Source of the DNA: Acidobacteriaceae bacterium TAA 166
Lineage (GTDB): Bacteria; Acidobacteriota; Terriglobia; Terriglobales; Acidobacteriaceae
Assembly (NCBI GenBank): GCA_000421065.1
Contig: ATWD01000002.1
Coordinates: forward strand, 372,001 to 436,000
DNA: 64,000 nucleotides
Direction of reading: 5' to 3'
Below, in pieces: positions 40,006 through 49,819 of the stretch; the stretch's first letter is position 1; each line of letters opens with the position of its first letter. Under the pieces are notes generated by a model. The model was not told the DNA's origin and made no database searches. It worked only from the letters and a program-made list of their open reading frames with translations. The position numbers and the translations under genes were made by a program.

Positions 40006-43000
40006 ATGCCCTTGCACAATACTCTTGCTTTGTCTGCCGAGGATCGCTTGCTTACCACACTTTCGCGCTGCCGTGTCTCTTTGCTGGTTCTTCTCTTTGT
40101 GATGGTGAATCTGCCCATTCATCTATGGGCTCAGGCTGACTTCCTGCCTAAGGTAGGCATTAAGACCTTTGGGATTTACGATTACACGAATATCGACAGC
40201 GTCGATCTGGGCTCGGGCAATTTAAACCTGCATATTCCTCTTATAGGTTTTCCCCAAAAGGGCGGGAAGCTCCGCCTTAATTTCATGATCCGTTACAACG
40301 AACCACAGTGGTATTTGGCCACAGGGGCAGTACTGGAAGGCCAAAACGGACCCCAAACTACAGGGGAATGGTCGATAGGAAATAATTCGTCATTCACCCC
40401 GAGACCTTTAGGAGTGGATGTTGTTAGGGATCAAGGGATAACAGAATTCTTCACTGAGACGCAGCGAGAAGCAGCTGTGCCCGGCAATGAATTCAAGGAA
40501 TACACAAGTGTAACTTACGGTGTCCGTGATCGCACTGGGGCAGAACATCTGGTACGTACTGACCCAGGTTTTGGCGGAGGGATTCAAAGCGTTGCGCTAA
40601 GTCCAGATGGGTCGGGTTGGCTACCCATCTACCATGTAGTACCCGACAATGTTTACATATTTGACGGGTATCGCGACAAAGACGGACTCCTGTATACGTC
40701 CTACCACCCTTCAGGCGTCCCTGGGAATCTCCCCGCATGGAACATTACTGACGCACACAATAACACGATTACAACTGCCGCGGACGGTTGGCATGATTCG
40801 GTAGGACGTTTGATTCCCGGATCGTGGCACGGTTATGGTGCGGGATCGATTAATGATCCTAACCAAGAAACTGGGCCAGCTGAAACGGATCCTTTCCCGG
40901 GTGTCCCAAGTAATGAAACCGCTCGGTGCAATAATGGAGCGATTGGCACCCGGACCTGGACCGTTCCATCTTCCACCGACTCAGGTGGGAGCGAGACCTA
41001 TTACTTTTGCTACTCTCAATTTCAGGCACATACACACTTTAATTACAACGGAACGGCGGGAGGCGTCCTGATCAGTGCAGACGAAACCAGCTTTCCAGCG
41101 GTACTTTTGACGAAGATCATTCTCCCGAACAACACCTCATATTCGTTCCAGTACGATCCTAATTTTCTAGACCTTACAAGGATTGATCTTCCTACTGGCG
41201 GCTTTATCAGTTATATCTGGACTCTAGCTAATTGGGACGAATGTTCGACCGCCGCTCCGATCAAACGTGTAGTTGGGCAACGCACAGTAAATCCTGGTGG
41301 AGGAAATCCCAGTTCAGTTTGGCAATACAAATGGAGCAACGAAAGCGTTTGTGATCCGGAACCCGGCGCTTCAATCGGAGTAATTGTCACCCACCCAGAT
41401 CTCAATGATGAATGGCATCCAGCAAATTCCGGGGGAAACCCCAATGTTTCTAATGGATTGGTCCTGACAGAAGATGTTTATTATTATCAAGGACTAACCA
41501 ATGGTGATCCTTCAAACATAGCAGGCCATTTGTTGAAGAAGGTGGAAACAACTTCTCTTGCAAAGCAGTCCATTTTCTATATGTCGAATCCGGAAACCGC
41601 CGTTCAGGATCCGCAGACGGGAGATATCAACTGGCAACCTGGGAATTCTATTCCTGAGCTTTTCCCGGGACCAGTAGAGAAGACAGTTACAACTTTATAT
41701 GATCCCAGCAGCGGACAAGTCCAATCTTCACAAGAGATAGATACTCCGTCTCTCCCTTCGACTGGTTCTTTAGATAGATGGAATCCTGATGATTACAACG
41801 TTCCGGCAAACGGGCATGATACGTGTGCTTGTCTTAACTATTCCGAGATTCAGACGGAACGAGATTACGATGTCGTTCAAGGCGGAGGAAGTGGGCCAGG
41901 TTCACTTCTGAAGCGGATTGAGATGTCCTATCGGTTTCAGAACCCGAGCGACGGTCAGACATATGCCAGCGCCGGTCTCACTAGCCTTCCTTCCTCGATG
42001 ACTATCTATGATGGAGCAGGGAATCAGGCTGCACAAACGACGTATTCCTATGATGAATCCAACAATTCTGCTGGTGTGATTGCAGGCGAACTGACGACTA
42101 CATCTCGTATGCTCAGTGGTGGATCAATCTCAACGCATAACAAGTTCAATTCTTCAGGCGTGTCTGCGGGCAGCATTGATGGAAAAGGGAATAGCACGAA
42201 CGTGACGAGCTACGATTGCTCAGGGCTGTTTCCTTCGGGGATCACCCAAGCGGCGGGTACGCCTGTGGCTCTCAACTCAACTTATTCTCATGACTGCAAT
42301 ACAGGCAAGGTCACAGGATACACCGACGCCAACGGTCAACAAACGGCCTACCACTACGCTGATACATTGAGCCGATTGACATCAATTGATTATCCTGACG
42401 GTGGCCACACGGGAATAGTCTATTCCGATACTGCTACCCCCTCCGTCACCACGACCACATCAGCTACGCCGAATCCAAACATCACAAAGACCTATGTCTT
42501 TGATGGGTTGGGAAGGCAAACACAGTTGCAGCAATCTGACCCACAAGGCACGATCAACACAGATACGGCGTACGACCCGATGGGTCGAACTCTTTCGGTA
42601 TCTAATCCCTACCGCAATACAAATGACTCAACGTATGGGTTCACTTCCTATAGGTATGACGCAATCGGTCGGACGCTTCTCCAGTGTCAGCCTGATAATG
42701 GAACTCCGAGCAACGGTTGTTCAGCAGGTGCCAGCTACCTTGAATGGTCGTATAACGGCAACGTGGTCGATTCCTATGATGAGGTTCGCAATCACTGGAG
42801 GCGTACATATGATGGTTTGGGGCGATTAACTCATGTTACGGAGCCGGATCCAGACAGCAATAACCCTTCTCTGGAAACGGTCTATACCTACAATGCGATG
42901 AGCGACCTGTTGCAGATTGACCAGTGGGGTGGCTCAGTGGGAACATCGGGAGAGCGCCAACGCATATTCAAGTATGACTCGCTGTCCCGACTGACGTCTG

Positions 43001-45216
43001 CATACAATCCCGAATCCGGAACTATATGCTATGGTGCAGGCAGTTCCTGCGCCTCTGGATACGACAACAACGGTAATCTTTTGATGAGAACCGATGCGCG
43101 GGGAATCACCACATACTATAGCTACGACGCTTTGAATCGGTTGACTGGAAAAACCTATTCTGATTCAACTCCTCCGGTTGCGTACCACTATGATGAGCCC
43201 ACGATACCTTGGTTATCTCAGCCTCTAACGAATGCTAAAGGGAAACTCAGTTCAGCCTACGTAGGTGGAACGAACATTTACTCGCGCTACGCCTACGGCT
43301 ATGACGCTGTTGGACGGCTTAGAGATAAGTTCATCACGCCAACAAACGCGGCGGGAAATGGCTTGGCCAGCGCATCTGGCGGTGTTTCCAATCACTATGA
43401 CCTTGCTGGAAATGTCACCTTCATTGACAACGGATCTGGAGGGTACACGTACATCGACAGGGATAGCGCAGGACACGCTATAAATGTGACGGCTAATGCC
43501 TTCACGACTCACCAGCTAAATGGCGTGATGAGCCATACGATATTCACGAATGGTCAATACAATGCTTTAGGGCAGCCATCATCTCGCTTACTTGGGAATG
43601 GATTCACTGAACTGCGCGCATACGATAGTCGCGGTCGTCTTCAGACGCTTGGCGAAACGACAGCGACAACAAGTCCTTACTTCACTAGCACACAGTACTT
43701 GCCGAACGGGAATGTTCAGAGCTCAACCGATAGTGTGAACGGTGTCTGGACATATCAGTATGATCACCTCAACCGACTCAAGACTGCGACCAATACTCAA
43801 AGTGGCCTCGTGCTTTCCTGGGGATACGACGTATTCGGAAACCGCACCTCTCAAACCCCGTCAGGCTCTGGAAGCGCTCCCCAGCTATCGCTTCCTCTAG
43901 ATAATTTGAATGACAATCGATTTGATCAGAGTACGCATGTCATTGCATACGATGTCTCTGGCAATGTGACCTATGACAATACCGGTCCTGCGGCTATGCA
44001 TGGTGGGAATAACTACACCTACAATGCAGAGGGTCGAATCTCTTCATTGACGGCGGGAGCGAGCCCTACAAAGTATCTCTACGATGCTGATGGCTCCCTT
44101 GTTTATGAAAACAGCCCGCAAGGAACTCAGATTATTCTTCGTGATATTCAGGGACACCCCGTCGTCAACACGTCTTTCAGCGGTCAGCCCTACCAGGCCT
44201 ACAGAGCTTACGTGGATGGCGAGCTGCTTGGATCATCACAAAACTCAACCTTCTTCTGGGCAGCGAATGATTGGCTCGGCACCAAACGGTACGAAAGCGC
44301 AGGCTTAGGAGATGGGGGGACGGCCGTCTCGGTCAATCCGAAGTCATACACCAGTCTGCCTTTTGGAGATGCGCTCAACGCTGTTGGACAAGATCCAATT
44401 CATTTCACCGGCAAAGAACGGGACCAGGGAAGCGGCTTAGATAACTTCGGCGCTCGCTACTTCGGAAGTTCGATGGGTAGGTTCATGTCGCCCGACTTTG
44501 GCGGCCCTATGGGCGAGAGTCATCCCGATCCCATTCTGTGGGCCGACCTAGAGAATCCGCAGACGCTGAATCTCTACTCGTACGGGAACAATAACCCAGT
44601 TTCGAATGTGGATGAGGATGGACATGATGTCAGCATTTGTGACGATACATACCATAACTGCCACACCGTTAGCAATGAGGAGTATCAAAAGGCTCAGCAA
44701 GGCAACAACGGCAGTTTGAATGTTCCGACGCTGGATCAGGTTGGAATGAACGGTGATGGCAACGGCCAGTTCAATGCCACAAACATCACCGACTCGAAGG
44801 GTAATACGGTAGGAACCGCGACGTATGTCTCGAAGGGCGGTGCTGATTATTACGCGAACCGCACGGGCATCGATTTTATAAACCGCGAGACGGCTCCGGT
44901 TGTGAATACGATGGCCGGAATCACGGTTGGTGCGGTAGGGGTAATGACGGGTGCCGAGGTTGTGGGAGCGACATCAGAGCTGACTCTGCTCGGCGATATC
45001 ACTCTAACTCCAACAGCAGGAGAGACGGCATCTGCAGAGAGAGTCTTCGCACAAGGGGGACGCAGGTCTGTCGAGAGAGCCATCCGAACCCTGAGTAAAA
45101 GACTTGCTGAACATCAAGATAAACTCGGTGGACTCAAGGGAAATTCGGGTTCGGTAGAGAAAGAGATCGCCACGTTCTCCAGACAGATCGAAGCGTTAAA
45201 GTCGGTGCTAAAATGA
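40006..45216 (+). CDS. Secreted RHS-repeat protein, polymorphic-toxin type
   Basis: A 1736-residue protein. A signal peptide (LLVLLFVMVNLPIHLWAQA) precedes an N-terminal beta-rich region (SVDLGSGNLNLHIPLIGFP). From about residue 780 come many YD repeats (FDGLGRQTQL, YDAIGRTLLQ, YDGLGRLTHV, YDALNRLTG, YDHLNRLKT). The RHS-associated core is FTGKERDQGSGLDNFGARYF...GRFMSPD (about 1465-1500) ending at NLYSYGNNNPVSNVDEDGHD. The variable tail (about 1540-1736) holds a glycine/threonine-rich hydrophobic stretch and a basic helical end (ERAIRTLSKRLAEHQDKL). The core cage should enclose and release the tail. The overlapping next gene fits an immunity partner. Base composition looks richer in A+T than the host. 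Confidence 0.9.
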   Translation: MPLHNTLALSAEDRLLTTLSRCRVSLLVLLFVMVNLPIHLWAQADFLPKVGIKTFGIYDYTNIDSVDLGSGNLNLHIPLIGFPQKGGKLRLNFMIRYNEPQWYLATGAVLEGQNGPQTTGEWSIGNNSSFTPRPLGVDVVRDQGITEFFTETQREAAVPGNEFKEYTSVTYGVRDRTGAEHLVRTDPGFGGGIQSVALSPDGSGWLPIYHVVPDNVYIFDGYRDKDGLLYTSYHPSGVPGNLPAWNITDAHNNTITTAADGWHDSVGRLIPGSWHGYGAGSINDPNQETGPAETDPFPGVPSNETARCNNGAIGTRTWTVPSSTDSGGSETYYFCYSQFQAHTHFNYNGTAGGVLISADETSFPAVLLTKIILPNNTSYSFQYDPNFLDLTRIDLPTGGFISYIWTLANWDECSTAAPIKRVVGQRTVNPGGGNPSSVWQYKWSNESVCDPEPGASIGVIVTHPDLNDEWHPANSGGNPNVSNGLVLTEDVYYYQGLTNGDPSNIAGHLLKKVETTSLAKQSIFYMSNPETAVQDPQTGDINWQPGNSIPELFPGPVEKTVTTLYDPSSGQVQSSQEIDTPSLPSTGSLDRWNPDDYNVPANGHDTCACLNYSEIQTERDYDVVQGGGSGPGSLLKRIEMSYRFQNPSDGQTYASAGLTSLPSSMTIYDGAGNQAAQTTYSYDESNNSAGVIAGELTTTSRMLSGGSISTHNKFNSSGVSAGSIDGKGNSTNVTSYDCSGLFPSGITQAAGTPVALNSTYSHDCNTGKVTGYTDANGQQTAYHYADTLSRLTSIDYPDGGHTGIVYSDTATPSVTTTTSATPNPNITKTYVFDGLGRQTQLQQSDPQGTINTDTAYDPMGRTLSVSNPYRNTNDSTYGFTSYRYDAIGRTLLQCQPDNGTPSNGCSAGASYLEWSYNGNVVDSYDEVRNHWRRTYDGLGRLTHVTEPDPDSNNPSLETVYTYNAMSDLLQIDQWGGSVGTSGERQRIFKYDSLSRLTSAYNPESGTICYGAGSSCASGYDNNGNLLMRTDARGITTYYSYDALNRLTGKTYSDSTPPVAYHYDEPTIPWLSQPLTNAKGKLSSAYVGGTNIYSRYAYGYDAVGRLRDKFITPTNAAGNGLASASGGVSNHYDLAGNVTFIDNGSGGYTYIDRDSAGHAINVTANAFTTHQLNGVMSHTIFTNGQYNALGQPSSRLLGNGFTELRAYDSRGRLQTLGETTATTSPYFTSTQYLPNGNVQSSTDSVNGVWTYQYDHLNRLKTATNTQSGLVLSWGYDVFGNRTSQTPSGSGSAPQLSLPLDNLNDNRFDQSTHVIAYDVSGNVTYDNTGPAAMHGGNNYTYNAEGRISSLTAGASPTKYLYDADGSLVYENSPQGTQIILRDIQGHPVVNTSFSGQPYQAYRAYVDGELLGSSQNSTFFWAANDWLGTKRYESAGLGDGGTAVSVNPKSYTSLPFGDALNAVGQDPIHFTGKERDQGSGLDNFGARYFGSSMGRFMSPDFGGPMGESHPDPILWADLENPQTLNLYSYGNNNPVSNVDEDGHDVSICDDTYHNCHTVSNEEYQKAQQGNNGSLNVPTLDQVGMNGDGNGQFNATNITDSKGNTVGTATYVSKGGADYYANRTGIDFINRETAPVVNTMAGITVGAVGVMTGAEVVGATSELTLLGDITLTPTAGETASAERVFAQGGRRSVERAIRTLSKRLAEHQDKLGGLKGNSGSVEKEIATFSRQIEALKSVLK

Positions 45217-45548
45217 CGGTCAAACCTATGTTCCAAACTTCGGAGTTGTTCGACGATCTACGGCGGCGGCTTGCTGAGTGCCCCATGGTCAGCCAGTATG
45301 GGGCAGAGGAAGCTGGCACACTCGTCCATGCCTTCACCGACCTAGAGGAGTCCATGCGGACGTTTCTGAGCGAGCAGCTCCCTAAGCTGATCGATCCCAC
45401 CCTGAAAGGCGAGGCTCTGGAGGATGTTCTGATGGACGTCCGGGAGGAGTTTCGCCACATCTTGTATCACATACACGACCCTCAGTTCTTCCGGGTGGTG
45501 GAGCCGACGCACGAATGGCTGACGGTGAGCGAGACAGCTACGAAGTAG
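45213..45548 (+). CDS. Putative immunity protein for the RHS tail
   Basis: A 111-residue acidic, soluble protein that starts inside the RHS stop codon (ATGA overlap). It is predicted mostly helical: SELFDDLRRRLAECPMV, AGTLVHAFTDLEESMRTFLSEQL, and MDVREEFRHILYHIHDPQFF. I recognise no family. A small acidic gene translationally coupled to the 3' end of an RHS gene is the usual place for a cognate immunity protein, and the acidic composition would suit the basic end of the RHS tail. This is inferred from position alone. Confidence 0.6.
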   Translation: MTVKPMFQTSELFDDLRRRLAECPMVSQYGAEEAGTLVHAFTDLEESMRTFLSEQLPKLIDPTLKGEALEDVLMDVREEFRHILYHIHDPQFFRVVEPTHEWLTVSETATK

Positions 45549-45886
45549 CCTGTCCCGCTTGCTGTGAGACCCGTAGACGCGTGAGTGTGCCTTTGGCTGG
45601 CGTCACGGCCTGCCTGTTGAAAGACAACGCTGCTAAGGCACGGAATGAGGGTGATACGTCATCCGAAATGGGGAGTTGCACAGCACTTTAGGTTGTTGTG
45701 CGGGGACTATCTGAAAACACGTAACTAGATAGAAAGTGCCAGCAAAGCGTTTGCTCTTGAAGAGGAACCTCATGAGTTCCAGCCTCTTGGCCCGCTTCCG
45801 GCCCGATGCACGATGTTGAGCACCGAACGGCTGACATGCGGCCTGCCTCTCCCTTCCGACAATCCAGCCCTCTCCGGCGGTGACCG

Positions 45887-46063
45887 ATGAAGCCGCCGCT
45901 GCGTACCAAAAGCGTGAGCACCAAGGTCAGTGAGGCGGAGTTCGCCATGCTGGAGGAGCGTGTGCGTGGAGCCGGGATCCGCCTGGCCGAGTGGGACTAC
46001 GTGCGTCGCAAGTGCCGGGGCTTCAGCGCTGGGCAGCGGCGGAAGGATGGCAAGCGTAGATGA
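45887..46063 (+). CDS. Small ribbon-helix-helix-like protein (MobC-like)
   Basis: A 58-residue basic protein. LRTKSVSTKVSEAEFAMLEERVRGAGIRLAEWDYVRRK has the pattern of ribbon-helix-helix accessory proteins of the MobC/relaxosome type (short strand, then two helices with A-G in the turn). The tail is Arg/Lys-rich. The ribosome binding site is weak (GGCGGTGA). No relaxase is near, so it may be a relic of a conjugative module. The preceding 45549-45886 holds no other gene. Confidence 0.5.
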   Translation: MKPPLRTKSVSTKVSEAEFAMLEERVRGAGIRLAEWDYVRRKCRGFSAGQRRKDGKRR

Positions 46064-46096
46064 GCTGGCGTGATCACAACAGCGTATAAGCTCATT

Positions 46097-46888
46097 TTAC
46101 GGTTTCGTCGTAAGGCCACAGGAAATCATGGTCGAGATCACTGACTTGTGCCCTGTCTTATGGGCTAACATGCCCAACCGTTTAATATCATCCCATACAC
46201 CCTCAACGTCGAACGGAGCACACTCTCCGTTGAAAGGGATGACGATGATTATATTTTGATTGCTTTCGTCGAAAATGCCTAGATCGTTGGAACCGAAGTC
46301 CCAAAGGAATTTACCGTCACTGTCTCGCTTCGCAGAAAACTTCCAACTTCTGTGCTGTTCTTCGGGCCACAACGAGCGATGATAAAAGACCACAATTTCT
46401 GCGTGGATGATAGACAATGAGGGAGCAAATCTAGCAATGAAATCGCAATCTGTGCTCGCTTTATCTTTCCAGCCAAGAATTGGGAGGTGAGGTGCGACAG
46501 GTAGCATTACCGACGTCCACCTCCCCGTTGGAATATTTAGGGGTGGTATGAGTTTCATATACGTCACAGCACACGCGTAGTGCACGTCGTGGATTGCAAA
46601 GGGGCCATTGTTGACGATGGAGAACCGTTGACTGAAGGGGTCCGATGGATCATATTCTACAGATGGTTCAACTACCATCTCTTGACGGAATTGAACGATC
46701 GCCCATAATAGACCAATCAGTATCCCAGCCACTTCTATGACGCGCCAAGTGATTCGCCGAATTTTTCTGGTATTCGGTTCTGGTGGTGGTTGCCGCTTTT
46801 CGGAAATCAATACAAATTCAGGTGTGCTTGGTTCCGATGTGTTAGGTGTACTAGGCGGTATTGGACGACCAAATTGATCAAGAATCAT
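46097..46888 (-). CDS. Orphan single-pass membrane protein
   Basis: A 263-residue protein I do not recognise. A Pro/Thr-rich N terminus of 50 residues precedes one transmembrane helix (VIEVAGILIGLLWAIVQF). A C-terminal domain of about 180 residues, beta-rich with several Trp and Cys (YACAVTYM, STDCDFIARF, GECAPFDVEGVWDD), should lie on the other side. The frame is open to 47002; the ATG at 46888 is chosen because a helix-compatible N terminus begins there, but no ribosome binding site supports either. The next upstream gene on this strand has a similar plan. Confidence 0.5.
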   Translation of the reverse strand: MILDQFGRPIPPSTPNTSEPSTPEFVLISEKRQPPPEPNTRKIRRITWRVIEVAGILIGLLWAIVQFRQEMVVEPSVEYDPSDPFSQRFSIVNNGPFAIHDVHYACAVTYMKLIPPLNIPTGRWTSVMLPVAPHLPILGWKDKASTDCDFIARFAPSLSIIHAEIVVFYHRSLWPEEQHRSWKFSAKRDSDGKFLWDFGSNDLGIFDESNQNIIIVIPFNGECAPFDVEGVWDDIKRLGMLAHKTGHKSVISTMISCGLTTKP

Positions 46889-47148
46889 TGCGATTAATTG
46901 TCTACTGCTATGAAGAACGAACAGACCGACGTCATTACACTCAAACGAGTGTTTTTTGTCCCTTGCAATGAAACGCTCCTGGGAGGTGCGTGGAAGCCCC
47001 AAAGATGACTATGTCTGTTCAGGCTAGCTGCCTGTCTCGGATAGATCTATTACCCAAAAGCGTTAGTTATACAAGCTGCTTGTGCTTGTGTTTCAGCGAG
47101 GGGAAGTGGTGAAAGGATGGCTTATGTCGGGTGTGGCTATCCGGAATG

Positions 47149-48156
47149 TCATTGATCTTCTCGCTGGTAGCTCATGTGACTTTCCTCTACAGGACAGCCG
47201 CTAATACCTATGCCCCCAGAGCCGGTTCCGTATATATATACGCAAAATTCAACCCATTGAGGACGGTCGAAAACATCCTTGTACTCGATACGACCTGGAA
47301 AATAGAGCGAGTTAGCTCCGCTCACAACATCGCTGTAAGCGAAGCCTGTGATCCCACTTTCTACCTTTGCTGAGGCCGTCGAATAGGCGAGATTAATCTG
47401 CTGACTAGGGGCTACTGCTTCGTTAGGAGTAAGATCAATGATTTGCCGAGCCTTCCTAATCTCTTGTGTTTTACTAGCATCACTACGAGTTGGTTTGAGC
47501 CAAATCGGCATAATGCCTGACTTGACTTCCAGAGCGGGCGTTTGGCCCGTATTAGCGAAGTCTATCTCGATTTTGATGGGCCTATTGGGAGCAAACTCGA
47601 CGATGTGAAAATCTTTAAGTCCGATCCATGCTCTCTGAGAATGGGTTGTTACGAACAAAGAATGTTGCGCTGTGATGACGGCTTGTTGAGCAATTCTCGA
47701 TTGAGCATGAGCCTGTTTAGCAAGCTCCTTACTAGCCTCAGCCTGCAAGTTTAGTTTGGAGACAGCATCAGATATTCCTTCATTAATGTTGGCGGAATTC
47801 CCTGCGAAACTTTTGGCGGCCCCTTCCATGCGATCCGCCACAGATTTCATTTGGTTGAATTGATCGGTTTGAGTTTTGCCTGTGTTGTAGTTGCCATACC
47901 AAGCAATTCCAACTTGAGTTACGGTAGCGAGAGCGGTAACTCCAGCCCATATGACAACCCATTTCGATATGCGTTTCTCGGCATCCGCTATTTTTCGATA
48001 GGTTTCTTGGGATGCTTCGGCTTTCTGTGCTCCCGGAATGGATTTTCCATCGGGGCCTAAGATCCCGGCATGGGGAAGATTAGTTTTGTCCGCGGCATCG
48101 GCTGGTGGGCGTTTGGAACTATCGCTGGATTCGTTTTCGGAGTATTGATTATTCAT
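47149..48156 (-). CDS. Orphan membrane-anchored protein with coiled coil
   Basis: A 335-residue protein I do not recognise. A polar N terminus of about 65 residues is followed by one helix (WVVIWAGVTALATVTQVGIAWYG), a 75-residue Ala/Gln/Ser-rich coiled coil (QMKSVADRMEGAAKSFAGNSANI) and a beta-rich domain (WIGLKDFHIVEFAPNRPIKIEIDFANTG, with a late VEFCVYIYG). It shares the anchor-plus-beta-domain plan with the gene downstream on the same strand, so the two may work together at the envelope. They sit between the RHS module and the integrase as element cargo. Confidence 0.6.
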   Translation of the reverse strand: MNNQYSENESSDSSKRPPADAADKTNLPHAGILGPDGKSIPGAQKAEASQETYRKIADAEKRISKWVVIWAGVTALATVTQVGIAWYGNYNTGKTQTDQFNQMKSVADRMEGAAKSFAGNSANINEGISDAVSKLNLQAEASKELAKQAHAQSRIAQQAVITAQHSLFVTTHSQRAWIGLKDFHIVEFAPNRPIKIEIDFANTGQTPALEVKSGIMPIWLKPTRSDASKTQEIRKARQIIDLTPNEAVAPSQQINLAYSTASAKVESGITGFAYSDVVSGANSLYFPGRIEYKDVFDRPQWVEFCVYIYGTGSGGIGISGCPVEESHMSYQREDQ

Positions 48157-48580
48157 GGCTAAACACGAGTACCACGAAGGCCCTGAAGCTTAAGCCCGTT
48201 TCGATAAGGGAATGACCAAGCTGTTTCAGGCACTAAGAGCCTACCGCGAAACAGACTAATGCTCCAATCCCCATGCGAGTGGGGATAGTGCCAATTGCAT
48301 TGAATAAGTATCCAACGACAGTTCCGGAGTAGCTGAACGGATGTTGAGTCCACATAGGCAAAAGAGTAATTCTCTAACTCCTTTTATATCAACAATCGGT
48401 CCTTCCGCATCAGGCGTGTCGAGGGTGACGCGTCACCGCATATCTCCTAGAGATCACACAGATAGCCCTTAAGGTTTCACGTCCCATTAGGTGCGCAACT
48501 CTGTGCTCGAGACCTGCGTGAGGTCATTCGTTCGATCTTTTCCTGCCCCATCCTTCTCGAGGCTGCGCGAGATGAGACTC
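48157..48580. other. Intergenic stretch with palindromes
   Basis: No gene seen. It holds a 7-bp hairpin ATCCCCA/TGGGGAT (48267-48286) and a perfect 14-bp palindrome GGTGACGCGTCACC (48424-48437), the latter a possible operator between the integrase 3' end and the membrane protein genes. Confidence 0.4.
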
Positions 48581-49789
48581 TCAAACAGAGAATGCGTCTT
48601 CTAGTGCCTCTCGCTTCGATTGGTGGTCAAGGTGGGCATATCGAGCGGTCATCTTGATATCTCGATGACCAGCCAGTTCCTGTACGACTTTCAGACTCTT
48701 TCCGGCCTGAACGAGTCGCGAGCAGAATGTGTGACGATTGTCATGCCATCGATAACTTTTAACCCTTGCTTCTTTCAGTACAGCGGCCCACCACTTCTTG
48801 GGATCGGCCAGAGCAAAGCAACAACCTTCGGGCGACTGATTTGGCTCGCCCTCTCTACGGTCTTTGCGTTCGAGTCCCAGGCTTTTGAGGGTCTTGAACG
48901 ACTGCACCACCTCGGGAAGCATGGGGATATATCGTTCCGTGCCGTTCTTTGACTCTTTGACATGGATCTGCTTCGATTTGAAATCGATCTCATCCCAGGT
49001 CAAACCGTACTGTTCGCCTCGCCGCATCCCGGTTTGCAGGGAAACGACGAACTCGCAAAGATGATGCCGTTGGTGCTTTGCGTAGTCTGGGTGGTCTTCT
49101 CTCACAGCCTCATCGATGCGATTGTGTATGACTGAGCGGATGTTCTTTTCTTCGTCCGGCTTTAGCCAACGAATCACGCTATTTCTAAGCTTCCGTTGGG
49201 AAGTGCCCTTCACCGGATTATCTGCCACCTTCTCTTCTTTGATGGCTCGCTTGTATACGGCACTGAGCATAACCCTGTAGCGGTTTACGGAAGCATCCGA
49301 GAGCAGCTTACCTTTGCCCCTTTGGGTGTGACCATTTGTGAGACCGTCGAGCCAAGCCTCGATCTCGCGAGGTTTGATACTGGCGGCGAGCCTGGTTCCG
49401 AGATCTGCTTTTATCCTATCGAGGCGCCGGGGCGGGTTGAGTTGATCTTTGTACTGAGTTGGATGCTTGGCAATGTAATTTTTGAGGCCATCGCACAGTT
49501 CGCCGACGGTGACGGCGTGCAACTTGTGGTGTCTACGTGCTTCCTTCTCGGCGTGTGTGAGCAGCGGTTCGGATGCGCTGGTTGGCAGGACTTCAGCACC
49601 CTCTTTTAGCCGTAGCCCCTTTGCGACATCGAGCCAACGGATTGCTTCGTTCCGGTCAATGAATGACTTGCGTACCCGATGGCCATCAACCTTATATGTG
49701 GCCTCCCATACGTCACGATCAGTCCTGTATCGGACCCCTCTAACTTTCTCCGCCTTGCGTCCTCTAGCCACCACGACCTCCAAGGGCAT
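48581..49789 (-). CDS. int: Tyrosine site-specific integrase
   Basis: A 402-residue phage-type integrase that should catalyse integration into and excision from the tRNA-Arg gene. An N-terminal arm-binding region (VRGVRYRTDRDVWEATYKVDGHRVRKSF) and a SAM-like core-binding domain precede the catalytic domain. The first catalytic Arg is in LQTGMRRGEQYGLTWDEID, His-x-x-Arg is in YRWHDNRHTFCSRL, the second His in ELAGHRDIKMTARY, with the Tyr nucleophile in that last Tyr. The frame is open to a GTG at 49819, but that lies in the arm repeats, so ATG 49789 is preferred. It is 160 bases from attR. Confidence 0.92.
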   Translation of the reverse strand: MPLEVVVARGRKAEKVRGVRYRTDRDVWEATYKVDGHRVRKSFIDRNEAIRWLDVAKGLRLKEGAEVLPTSASEPLLTHAEKEARRHHKLHAVTVGELCDGLKNYIAKHPTQYKDQLNPPRRLDRIKADLGTRLAASIKPREIEAWLDGLTNGHTQRGKGKLLSDASVNRYRVMLSAVYKRAIKEEKVADNPVKGTSQRKLRNSVIRWLKPDEEKNIRSVIHNRIDEAVREDHPDYAKHQRHHLCEFVVSLQTGMRRGEQYGLTWDEIDFKSKQIHVKESKNGTERYIPMLPEVVQSFKTLKSLGLERKDRREGEPNQSPEGCCFALADPKKWWAAVLKEARVKSYRWHDNRHTFCSRLVQAGKSLKVVQELAGHRDIKMTARYAHLDHQSKREALEDAFSV

Positions 49790-49800
49790 TGTAGCTTTGT

Positions 49801-49819
49801 GGTGGCACTTTGGTGGCAC
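49801..49819 (+). repeat. Right-arm repeats, GGTGGCAC units
   Basis: GGTGGCAC (49801-49808) and TTTGGTGGCAC (49809-49819) in tandem, same orientation as the three copies at 31473-31505. Located between the integrase start and attR; candidate arm-type sites. Confidence 0.55.

Noticed and set aside
45688..45948. 86-codon minus-strand frame after the RHS module
   Set aside because: No start signal and it overlaps the better-supported ribbon-helix-helix gene on the other strand.
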